Shown piece after piece: positions 7,637 to 13,563 of a DNA stretch of 15,274 bases. The position numbers were made by a program, and so were the translations under genes. The stretch covers positions 1 to 15,274 of the forward strand of contig JAFGPF010000058.1 in assembly GCA_016926115.1 (NCBI GenBank), given 5' to 3'. Origin of the DNA: Dehalococcoidales bacterium. Lineage in GTDB: Bacteria > Chloroflexota > Dehalococcoidia > Dehalococcoidales > RBG-16-60-22. Each line of letters begins with the position of its first letter. Within the stretch, counting starts at the first letter, position 1. The notes under the pieces were generated by a model. That model saw nothing but the letters and a program-made list of their open reading frames with translations. It searched no databases and was not told where the DNA came from.

Positions 7637-7937
7637 GGAAGCAAAATTTGAAGAATCGGTCCTGAAGGCGGAACTGCCGGTACTGGTAGATTTCTGGGCG
7701 CCGTGGTGCGGACCGTGCAGGATGGTAGCCCCCGTCGTAGAAGAACTCTCCGAAGAATTCGACGGCAAGGTGGGCTTCGTCAAGCTTAACGTTGACAATG
7801 CCGCCAAGACCGCCAGCCGGTACGGCATCATGTCCATACCTACGCTGATGCTTTTTAAAAAGGGAGAACCCGTTGATACCATCATCGGCTTCCGTCCTAA
7901 AGATGAGTTGAAAAAGAGCCTTGAAGCGGCTCTGTAA
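7614..7937 (+). CDS. trxA: Thioredoxin
   Basis: A 107-residue classic thioredoxin, a cytosolic dithiol-disulfide oxidoreductase. It shows the active site WCGPC (Cys32 and Cys35), FWAP before it, the buried Asp in LVDFW, and cis-Pro76 in SIPTLMLF. The start ATG at 7614 has AGGGAGGAG (7601-7609) just upstream and gives normal length. An upstream in-frame ATG at 7548 would add 22 residues that merely lie within plsX. The gene overlaps the plsX end by 23 bases and is followed 40 bases later by its reductase, so the pair forms a complete thioredoxin system. Confidence 0.96.
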   Translation: MSKPVEIEEAKFEESVLKAELPVLVDFWAPWCGPCRMVAPVVEELSEEFDGKVGFVKLNVDNAAKTASRYGIMSIPTLMLFKKGEPVDTIIGFRPKDELKKSLEAAL

Positions 7938-7977
7938 GCGGCATCACAAGACATGAGCGGCAAAGGGGGTGGGATTG

Positions 7978-8904
7978 ATGGTTAAGTCCCCGAAGAAGTA
8001 TGATGTGGTCATTATCGGCGGCGGTCCCGCCGGATTAAGCGCGGGCATTTATACCGCCCGCGCCAGGCTGAACAGCCTCCTCGTCGAAAGGGGGGCCGTC
8101 GGCGGCCAGATAATCAATACCGAATGGGTGGAGAACTACCCCGGCTTCGCCGAGAATATCAGCGGCATCGAATTGACCGTGGCGATGCACAAGCAGGCGA
8201 CGAAGTTCGGACTGGAAACACTCGTCGCCGACGTTACCGGAATTGACATAAAAGGCAAGCAGAAGGTGGTCAAGACCTCCCGGGGAGATTTCCCGGCAAA
8301 AGCCGTCATCATCGCCGGAGGCTCGGAGCGCCAGAAACTAGGCGTGCCCGGAGAAGCGGAATATACCGGCAGGGGCGTCTCTTACTGCGCCACCTGCGAC
8401 GGTCCGTTTTTCAGGGACAAGGCGGTGGCGGTGGTGGGCGGCGGCAATGCCGCCATCACGGAAGCCCTGGAGCTTACCAGGTTCGCCACCAGGGTGACGG
8501 TGATTCACCGCCGCGACGAACTACGCGCCACCAGGATACTCCAGGAAAAAGCATTTACGGAGAAGAAGATAAAAATACTCTGGGACAGCGTCATCGAGGA
8601 AATCACCGGAGATACCTTCGTTGACACGGTAAAGGTAAGCAACGTCAAGACTAAAAAGAAGTCCGACCTCAAGGTATCCGGGGTGTTCATGGCGGTGGGC
8701 TTCAAGCCCAATACGGGCTATCTCAAGGGTATTATTGAACTGGATAAGACCGGCACCGTCATCGTCAACGAGAAGATGGAGACCGGCATGCCCGGCGTTT
8801 TTGCCGCCGGAGATATACGCAGCAACTCCATCCGTCAGGTTATCGCCGCCGCCGGCGACGGCGCCGTGGCGGCCATCGGCGCCGAAAGATATATAGCGGA
8901 ATAA
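7978..8904 (+). CDS. trxB: Thioredoxin reductase (NADPH, FAD-dependent)
   Basis: A flavoprotein of 308 residues transferring electrons from NADPH to thioredoxin. Motifs are the FAD dinucleotide fold IIGGGPAGLSAGIYTARA (12-29), the redox centre CATC (137-140) in SYCATCDGPFF, the second nucleotide fold VVGGGNAAITEAL, HRRDELRA (177-184) consistent with NADPH preference, and the C-terminal FAD motif GVFAAGDIR. The ATG at 7978 is chosen because AAGGGGGT (7963-7970) stands 7 bases before it. GTG at 7969 and TTG at 7975 are in frame but lie on or too close to that SD. It pairs with the adjacent thioredoxin. No clear terminator is seen before the rplI promoter. Confidence 0.95.
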   Translation: MVKSPKKYDVVIIGGGPAGLSAGIYTARARLNSLLVERGAVGGQIINTEWVENYPGFAENISGIELTVAMHKQATKFGLETLVADVTGIDIKGKQKVVKTSRGDFPAKAVIIAGGSERQKLGVPGEAEYTGRGVSYCATCDGPFFRDKAVAVVGGGNAAITEALELTRFATRVTVIHRRDELRATRILQEKAFTEKKIKILWDSVIEEITGDTFVDTVKVSNVKTKKKSDLKVSGVFMAVGFKPNTGYLKGIIELDKTGTVIVNEKMETGMPGVFAAGDIRSNSIRQVIAAAGDGAVAAIGAERYIAE

Positions 8905-8959
8905 TATAAAATTTTTCCTGGTAATCCGGAAATTCTCGCTGTCTGGCTTTGACGGATGG

Positions 8960-8988
8960 TTGACTCACCACTCCGTTTTTTATATAAG
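8960..8988 (+). promoter_or_regulatory. Predicted sigma-70 promoter for rplI-dnaB-dnaD-loader
   Basis: TTGACT (8960-8965) and TATAAG (8983-8988) are separated by 17 bases. A second TATAAT at 8989-8994 is a perfect -10 but lacks a spaced -35. Transcription would start in the mid 8990s, about 20-25 bases before the rplI GTG and its AAAGGAG. Confidence 0.6.
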
Positions 8989-9017
8989 TATAATTGTCAC
9001 CAAAAAAGGAGTAAATC

Positions 9018-9731
9018 GTGAAGGTTATTTTTATCGAAGATGTCCCCAAAATCGCCAGGGTCGGCCAGACCAGGACGGTAGCTGACGGCTTCGCCCGTAA
9101 CTACCTGCTGCCGCGCAAGCTGGCGGTCATCGCCGGTTCTCAGGCAGCCGCGGCGATTCAGTCGCAACTGCAGAAAAAAATCAAGCAGCGCGAGCTTGAA
9201 GAAGCCGAGATGGCGAAGCTGGCGGAGAAAATAGAAGGCACTGAAATCACCATCAAGGCAAGGGTAGGGGAGAGCGAGAAACTCTACGGCTCGGTCACCG
9301 GCGCCGATATCGCCGGGGAGCTCGCTAAGAGCGCCGGTCACGATATCGACAAGAAGAAAATAGAGATGGCGGAGCCCATCCGCCAGCTTGGTACTCACGA
9401 CGTGACCGTCCGGTTCGTCCACGATATCACCGCCGTTATCAAGGTCAACGTGGTGCCGGACGAGGTCTCCGAGGAAAAGGCGGAGAAAACGGAAAAGAAG
9501 ACGGACAAGAAGCCCAGGGCAAAAGCCGCCAAGAAAGCCAAGAAGGAAGAAGCCGCAGCGGAGGAAACGGAGACTGTAGCGGAAGAACCGGCAACAGCAG
9601 AAGCCGGCCCTGAGCCGGAGACAGAGGAACCGAAAGCCGAAGCAGAACCGGAGGAAATAAAAGTTGAAGAACCGGAGCCTGTTTCGGAAGAAGCTGAAGC
9701 TATAGAAGAAGAGATGGACGCCAAGGAGTAG
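9018..9731 (+). CDS. rplI: Ribosomal protein bL9 with long charged C-terminal extension
   Basis: bL9 is a two-domain protein of the large subunit near the L1 stalk. Residues 1-149 make a normal bL9: N domain with GQTRTVADGFARNYLLP (16-32), a connecting helix (about 40-75) and the rRNA-binding C domain with KLYGSVTGADIA (88-99). Residues 150-237 are an added low-complexity tail: Lys-rich first (about 153-176), then Glu/Pro/Ala-rich. Normal bL9 has about 150 residues, so the tail is over a third of the protein. The start is GTG 9018 with AAAGGAG (9006-9011) and gives the expected MKVIFIEDV. The stop lies 7 bases before the dnaB TTG, a linkage also known in Firmicutes. Confidence 0.95.
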   Translation: MKVIFIEDVPKIARVGQTRTVADGFARNYLLPRKLAVIAGSQAAAAIQSQLQKKIKQRELEEAEMAKLAEKIEGTEITIKARVGESEKLYGSVTGADIAGELAKSAGHDIDKKKIEMAEPIRQLGTHDVTVRFVHDITAVIKVNVVPDEVSEEKAEKTEKKTDKKPRAKAAKKAKKEEAAAEETETVAEEPATAEAGPEPETEEPKAEAEPEEIKVEEPEPVSEEAEAIEEEMDAKE

Positions 9732-9738
9732 GTAACGC

Positions 9739-11118
9739 TTGAACGATGTCAGGCTCCCGCCGAACGATAACGATGCCGAAGAAGCGGTCATCGGCTCGCT
9801 GCTGATTGACGGCACGGCTATCTTCGAGATTGCCGACTTTCTCCAGCCGTCGGACTTCTACTACGAGCAAAATCAAGGGCTGTATGATGCCTGTGTGACC
9901 CTCTACAAGCGTGACGAGGCTATCAACCAGGTAACGCTGGCGCAGGAGCTTTCCCGCCAGAACCGACTGGAGACCTGCGGGGGCACCGCCCGCCTGAGCT
10001 ACCTGGTTTCCGTCTGCCCCACCTCTCTGGATATCGTCCATTACGCGCGCATCGTTTACCGGCTTTCGGTAATGCGCCAGATGATTGCCGCCGGCGACCG
10101 TATCTCGGCAATAGGCTACGAGGCGGGACCCGATGTAGAAGACAGCCTGGCGAAGGCGGAAAGCGTGCTGTTCAAGCTGCGCCGTGGCGGCGGCACCGGC
10201 GACCTTACCCATATCCGGCAGGTGCTGGACAAGTACTTTGAGGTCGCGCCCCCCGCCGGGGAAGAGCAGACGGAAAAACTGCCTTACGTACTTTCCGGTT
10301 TCCCTGGACTCGACGAGTTTTTAGGCGGGTTCCAGCGCGCCGACCTCGTTATCGTCGCCGGACGTCCCAGCATGGGCAAGACCAGCCTGGCGTTGAACAT
10401 CGCCCGCAACGCCGCCGTCGACCACCGCGCCTGCGTCGCCCTCTTCAGCGTGGAGATGGCGCGCGACTCCCTGGTAATGCGCCTGCTTTCCAGCGAGTCC
10501 GGCGTGAATTCCCGCCGACTGCGCTTCGGGCAGCATACCGACGAGAGCGAGGAAAGGCGGGTCATGGAAGCCACCGGCGTCCTCTCGGAGGCGCCTATTT
10601 ACATCGATGACACACCGATGCTCCGCATGGCGGAGATGCGCAGCAAGGCGCTTCGCCTCAACTACGAGGTCGGCATCGACATGGTCATCATCGACTATCT
10701 CCAGCTTATGCAGGGGGAGGGAATCAGGGGCGAAAACCGCGTGCAGGAAATCAGCTATATCTCCCGTGCCCTCAAGGCGATGGCCCGCGAGCTCGACGCC
10801 CCGGTGCTGGCGGTGTCCCAGTTGAGCCGTGCCGTGGAATGGCGCGCCTCCCACGAGCCCCAGCTTTCCGACCTCCGTGAAAGCGGCAGCATCGAGCAGG
10901 ACGCGGACGTCGTCCTCTTTATCTACCGCGACGAATATTATTACAAGAACGAAGAGGAATGGATTGCCGCCCACCCCGACCGTGAATACCCGCGTGAAGA
11001 AGCGGACGTCATCATTGCCAAGCACCGCAACGGCCCCACCGGTCGTATCAAGTTGCGTTTCCGTCATAACCTTGCCAGGTTCGAGAGCCTCGGCAGCGCG
11101 GAGCCGACGATGCTATGA
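9739..11118 (+). CDS. dnaB: Replicative DNA helicase DnaB
   Basis: This is the hexameric 5'-3' replicative helicase; 459 residues, full length, with no intein. The N-terminal domain starts at LPPNDNDAEEAVIGSLL. The RecA-like motor has Walker A GRPSMGKT (208-215), the SVEMARDSL region, Walker B MVIIDYLQLM (315-324), AVSQLSRAVE, the conserved DLRESGSIEQDADVV and the KHRNGPTG segment near the C-terminus. The start is TTG 9739 with AAGGAG (9723-9728) about 10 bases upstream, overlapping the end of rplI. The stop TGA overlaps the ATG of the DnaD-like gene (ATGA), so the two are translationally coupled. Confidence 0.97.
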   Translation: MNDVRLPPNDNDAEEAVIGSLLIDGTAIFEIADFLQPSDFYYEQNQGLYDACVTLYKRDEAINQVTLAQELSRQNRLETCGGTARLSYLVSVCPTSLDIVHYARIVYRLSVMRQMIAAGDRISAIGYEAGPDVEDSLAKAESVLFKLRRGGGTGDLTHIRQVLDKYFEVAPPAGEEQTEKLPYVLSGFPGLDEFLGGFQRADLVIVAGRPSMGKTSLALNIARNAAVDHRACVALFSVEMARDSLVMRLLSSESGVNSRRLRFGQHTDESEERRVMEATGVLSEAPIYIDDTPMLRMAEMRSKALRLNYEVGIDMVIIDYLQLMQGEGIRGENRVQEISYISRALKAMARELDAPVLAVSQLSRAVEWRASHEPQLSDLRESGSIEQDADVVLFIYRDEYYYKNEEEWIAAHPDREYPREEADVIIAKHRNGPTGRIKLRFRHNLARFESLGSAEPTML

Positions 11119-11828
11119 AGGACTTTCAGGGATTCCCCGCCAGGATGGAGTTCACCTCCGTCCCCAACGTCTTTTTCAGCAGCCTGCTCCCTCAAATTAC
11201 GGACATGGCTGAACTGAAGACCACCCTCCACGTCATCGCCGCGCTTTATCGCAGGAAGGGATACCCCCGCTACGTGACCCGCGCCGAACTGCTCGCGGAC
11301 GCCGCCCTGACGGACGGGCTCAAGGTTCTCGGGGACAAGCCCGAAGAAACGCTGGCAAATGCCCTGAAGATGGCGGTGGAACGCGGCGCGCTGCTTCACA
11401 TGGCGGTAGAGAAGGACGGTATATCGGAGGACATCTATTTTCTGAACACGGTGTCCGACCGCCGGACGGTGGACAGAATAGCCGGCGGCGAGCTTACGCT
11501 GGCGGGACTCAAGCCCTCGGCGAAGGCTTACGCGGCAACCGAGGAACTGCCGGATATTTTTACCCTCTACGAGCAGAACATCGGCATGCTGACCCCCATG
11601 ATTGCCGATGAACTCCGCGATGCCGAGAAGCAGTACCCGCAGGAGTGGATAAGGGACGCCATTAAAGAAGCTGCGCTCCACAACAAGCGGAGCATTAAAT
11701 ATATCGCTAAGATTTTAGAGACATGGTCGGTTGAAGGCAGGAGCGATGGAACATATCGGCGAGATTCTAAAAAAACAGGCCCGGACAGGTACCTCAAGGG
11801 CAAGTACGGACACATGGTCCAGCGCTGA
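11115..11828 (+). CDS. DnaD-domain replication protein
   Basis: A 237-residue protein with a C-terminal DnaD domain (about 146-206), including YEQNIGMLTPMIADELR and the tail helix IKYIAKILETW, the diagnostic region of DnaD/DnaB-type primosomal remodellers. In Firmicutes these bind DNA and DnaA and prepare the origin for helicase loading. The N-terminal half (FPARMEFTSVPNVFFSSLLPQ, then a likely winged-helix region up to about 115) fits the family. Basic residues and KGKYGHMVQR close the protein. It begins inside the dnaB stop (ATGA) and its last 83 bases overlap the loader-like gene in another frame. Position between helicase and loader supports a role in helicase loading. Confidence 0.9.
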   Translation: MKDFQGFPARMEFTSVPNVFFSSLLPQITDMAELKTTLHVIAALYRRKGYPRYVTRAELLADAALTDGLKVLGDKPEETLANALKMAVERGALLHMAVEKDGISEDIYFLNTVSDRRTVDRIAGGELTLAGLKPSAKAYAATEELPDIFTLYEQNIGMLTPMIADELRDAEKQYPQEWIRDAIKEAALHNKRSIKYIAKILETWSVEGRSDGTYRRDSKKTGPDRYLKGKYGHMVQR

Positions 11829-13155
11829 CGACGAGGCGATGGTAAGTCCTGACTGCCCCATCTGCAAGGGCGCGGGTATCGTTCATCCCCGGCTGCCCTC
11901 GGGACAGCCGGACTACAGCCGCGTCGTTCCCTGCAAGTGTACCCGCAGGGAGCAGGACAGCGAGCGCCTGACGCGACTCACGCGGTACAGCAATCTGGGC
12001 GCGCTGACACGCTTCACCTTCGATACCCTGGAGCCCAGGGGCAGGAGCGGCAGTAAAGCCAGTCAGGAGCGATTCAGTAGCGCCTGTGAGGCTGCCAGGC
12101 AGTACGCCGCCGAGCCCGAGGGCTGGCTGGTGCTGGGCGGTACCAGCGGCAGCGGCAAGACCCACCTGGCGGCGGCAATCGTCAACGAGCGCATCAAGAA
12201 CGGCTACCCGGCCTTATATGTCACCGCGCCCGACCTCCTCGACCACCTGCGCTCGTCCTTCGAGCCGGACAGCGAGGTGCCCTACAGCGAGTTCTTCGAA
12301 CAGGTGCGCAGCGCCCCGCTGCTGGTGCTGGACGACCTCGGGGCGCAGTCAGGCACGCCGTTTGCCAGGGAAAAGCTCGACCAGTTATTGACCTCGCGCT
12401 ACAACGCCCAGCTGCCCACGGTCATCGTCGCCATCACGCCGATCGACCAGATGGACGACCGTTTACGTACTCGATTGACCGACGAGCGACTCTGCCGTGT
12501 ATTTGTTCTCGAAGAGGAACAGCCGACCTCCGAATATGGCTGGAGCCACGAGTTCGAGCTTCAGAAAAAGATGACCTTCATCAATTACAAGCGCCGCAAT
12601 GATTTATCCATGGAGCAGCAGGACAATATGGACGAGGCGTACCGCATCGCCTTCGACTTTGCCAGGAACCCCGAGGGCTGGCTGGTCTTCATGGGGGAGA
12701 CCGGCTGCGGCAAGACCCACCTGGCGGCGGCAATCGTTAACTTCCGTTACGAGGCGGGTAAACCCGCGCTTTTCGTGGTCGTGCCGGACTTCCTCGACCA
12801 CCTCCGCTCCGCCTTCTCGCCGGAGAGCAAGGTCTCCTACGACAAGCTGTTCGAGAGCGTGAAATCGGCGCCCCTGCTCGTCCTGGACGACTTCGGGGAG
12901 CAGTCCACCACCCCCTGGGCCAAGGAGAAGCTCTATCAGGTGCTGAACTACCGCTACAACGCCCAGCTGCCCACGGTCATTACCACCCGCTATAGCTTCG
13001 ACGAGATAATCGAGCAGTTCGACAGCTCGGTGAGTTCGCGGCTGGTGGACAAGAACGTCAGTGTGCCCTTCTTCATCATGGCGCCGGACTTCCGCGGCGA
13101 CGCTACCCACGGGCGAAAGCGCACCCCCCGCGGCAGGACCCGGAGCAATCGCTAA
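11746..13155 (+). CDS. Helicase loader-like ATPase (DnaC/DnaI type) with two tandem AAA+ domains
   Basis: A 469-residue protein related to DnaC/DnaI loaders, which place DnaB on DNA. Near the N-terminus is a likely zinc site (CPICKGAG at 37-44, CKC at 63-65). AAA+ domain 1 has Walker A GTSGSGKTH (132-140) and Walker B LLVLDDLG (192-199). Domain 2 has GETGCGKTH (317-325) and LLVLDDFG (377-384). Residues 124-227 and 309-412 align without gaps, with 71 of 104 identities by hand count. Single-domain loaders are usually about 250-330 residues. After the aligned core the domains differ: domain 1 has VIVAITPIDQ and RLRTRLTD, domain 2 ITTRYSFDE and SSRLVD. A basic tail ends the protein. ATG 11746 is preferred, with AAGG 8 bases upstream; in-frame TTG 11731 is possible. 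Function is inferred from family and the dnaB/DnaD neighbours. Confidence 0.88.
   Translation: MEHIGEILKKQARTGTSRASTDTWSSADDEAMVSPDCPICKGAGIVHPRLPSGQPDYSRVVPCKCTRREQDSERLTRLTRYSNLGALTRFTFDTLEPRGRSGSKASQERFSSACEAARQYAAEPEGWLVLGGTSGSGKTHLAAAIVNERIKNGYPALYVTAPDLLDHLRSSFEPDSEVPYSEFFEQVRSAPLLVLDDLGAQSGTPFAREKLDQLLTSRYNAQLPTVIVAITPIDQMDDRLRTRLTDERLCRVFVLEEEQPTSEYGWSHEFELQKKMTFINYKRRNDLSMEQQDNMDEAYRIAFDFARNPEGWLVFMGETGCGKTHLAAAIVNFRYEAGKPALFVVVPDFLDHLRSAFSPESKVSYDKLFESVKSAPLLVLDDFGEQSTTPWAKEKLYQVLNYRYNAQLPTVITTRYSFDEIIEQFDSSVSSRLVDKNVSVPFFIMAPDFRGDATHGRKRTPRGRTRSNR
12152..12182 (+). repeat. Direct DNA repeat, copy 1 of 31-base Walker A block
   Basis: Thirty-one bases covering the end of Walker A and the following helix of AAA+ domain 1 are identical to 12707-12737 in domain 2. 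The offset of 555 bases is the same as for the second repeat pair, showing an in-register internal duplication. Confidence 0.9.
12397..12425 (+). repeat. Direct DNA repeat, copy 1 of 29-base block before sensor 1
   Basis: Twenty-nine bases encoding RYNAQLPTV plus one flanking codon part are identical to 12952-12980. Similarity drops abruptly just after this block. Confidence 0.9.
12707..12737 (+). repeat. Direct DNA repeat, copy 2 of 31-base Walker A block
   Basis: Exact copy of 12152-12182, within the second AAA+ domain of the loader-like gene. Synonymous positions are identical too, which is more than protein-level constraint requires. Confidence 0.9.
12952..12980 (+). repeat. Direct DNA repeat, copy 2 of 29-base block before sensor 1
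   Basis: Exact copy of 12397-12425 in AAA+ domain 2, again at a 555-base offset. Confidence 0.9.
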
Positions 13156-13215
13156 TTCTCATTGCCCCCGTATGTTATCTGTTCCCACCCGGGCCACCCC
13201 GAAAAACCCCCTTAT

Positions 13216-13236
13216 TCCCCCTTTTCAAAAAGGGGA
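13216..13236. repeat. Palindrome CCCCTTTT/AAAAGGGG
   Basis: CCCCTTTT (13218-13225) pairs with AAAAGGGG (13228-13235) across a tiny CA loop. The preceding context CCCCCTTATT resembles short palindromes dispersed in many uncultured bacterial genomes (recollection, not searched). Confidence 0.6.
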
Positions 13237-13261
13237 CAATCCTTCTTGCACGATGGGTCGC

Positions 13262-13280
13262 CTCCCTTTTATAAAGGGAG
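13262..13280. repeat. Palindrome CTCCCTTT/AAAGGGAG
   Basis: An 8-base-pair stem, CTCCCTTT (13262-13269) with AAAGGGAG (13273-13280), around a TAT loop. It is similar in style to the palindrome about 45 bases upstream. A T-run occurs only about 10 bases after it, so it is not a standard terminator. Confidence 0.6.
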
Positions 13281-13313
13281 AGTGAGAAGATTTTTAGCGG
13301 GGAATACCCTGCG

Positions 13314-13332
13314 GAGGGGGGCTGCGCCCCTC
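13314..13332. repeat. GC-rich hairpin
   Basis: GGGGC (13318-13322) pairs with GCCCC (13326-13330) around TGC, extendable by a G-T and a G-C pair. An alternative GAGGGG/CCCCTC pairing is possible. No U-tract follows on the plus strand. Confidence 0.5.
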
Positions 13333-13345
13333 TTACTAATTTACT

Positions 13346-13380
13346 CCCCCTTCCCTTCATAAATACCCCAGGGAAGGGGG
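13346..13380. repeat. Strong 11-base-pair hairpin
   Basis: CCCCCTTCCCT (13346-13356) and AGGGAAGGGGG (13370-13380) pair perfectly around a 13-base loop. It is the strongest stem in the spacer and could block exonucleases or contribute to transcript ends from either side. Confidence 0.7.
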
Positions 13381-13427
13381 GACACAGGGGGATAGGTTCA
13401 CCAAGAATCATTTGCCGAAGTGAAATA

Positions 13428-13461
13428 GGGATTGCCACGTTGCTACGCCCCTCGCAATGAC
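13428..13461. repeat. Dispersed-repeat-like segment
   Basis: This stretch contains GGGATTGCCACG, GCTACGCCCC and CTCGCAATGAC. The order of these words matches a repeat family commonly seen between genes of many uncultured anaerobic bacteria (from memory, not searched). Only one copy lies in the window, so repeat status is inferred. Confidence 0.45.
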
Positions 13462-13480
13462 AACAACAGGGAAAATACTT

Positions 13481-13509
13481 TTGACTCACCCATATTAAAG
13501 GGTTAAACT
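13481..13509 (+). promoter_or_regulatory. Upstream mutL promoter P1
   Basis: TTGACT (13481-13486) and TAAACT (13504-13509) are separated by 17 bases. Transcription would start near 13516, giving a leader of roughly 48 bases before the mutL ATG. Confidence 0.5.
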
Positions 13510-13524
13510 TGGGGTAAGAGAAAC

Positions 13525-13553
13525 TTGACAACGTACACGCTACCGTGTAAGAT
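13525..13553 (+). promoter_or_regulatory. Proximal mutL promoter P2, near-leaderless
   Basis: A perfect TTGACA (13525-13530) and TAAGAT (13548-13553) are separated by 17 bases. The predicted start near 13560 is only about 4 bases before the mutL ATG, so transcripts from P2 would be almost leaderless. Confidence 0.55.
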
Positions 13554-13563
13554 TAGGGCGGAG

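Larger units (their letters stand above)
13156..13524. other. Gene-free spacer rich in hairpins and repeat-like sequence
   Basis: No convincing coding region is seen between the loader-like gene and the mutL promoters. The stretch is dominated by runs of C and G forming at least four separate stem-loops, then a segment resembling a dispersed intergenic repeat. Composition differs strongly from the flanking genes. It separates two transcription units and probably ends transcription of the replication operon, though no hairpin is followed directly by a good U-tract. Confidence 0.7.

Noticed and set aside
6860..7963. Long minus-strand frame opposite plsX/trxA
   Set aside because: Both opposing genes carry complete family motifs; this frame has none and spans their boundary.
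7953..7985. Ten-codon ATG...TAA frame between trxA and trxB, a possible leader peptide
   Set aside because: It has no Shine-Dalgarno sequence of its own and its Gly-rich content comes from the trxB Shine-Dalgarno region.
8905..9017. Terminator between trxB and rplI
   Set aside because: The only stem (TTTCC/GGAAA) is short and not followed by a T-run.
10321..11067. Minus-strand frame opposite dnaB
   Set aside because: It lies entirely antisense to the helicase motor domain and lacks recognisable domains or a ribosome binding site.
11746..13155. Loader gene as an assembly duplication artefact
   Set aside because: The two AAA+ halves differ at about a third of core residues and strongly outside it, so a simple collapsed or repeated-read error cannot explain them.
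13061..13531. Short frames on both strands across the loader-mutL spacer
   Set aside because: They are built from palindromic and low-complexity sequence, lack ribosome binding sites and show no protein-like conservation signals.
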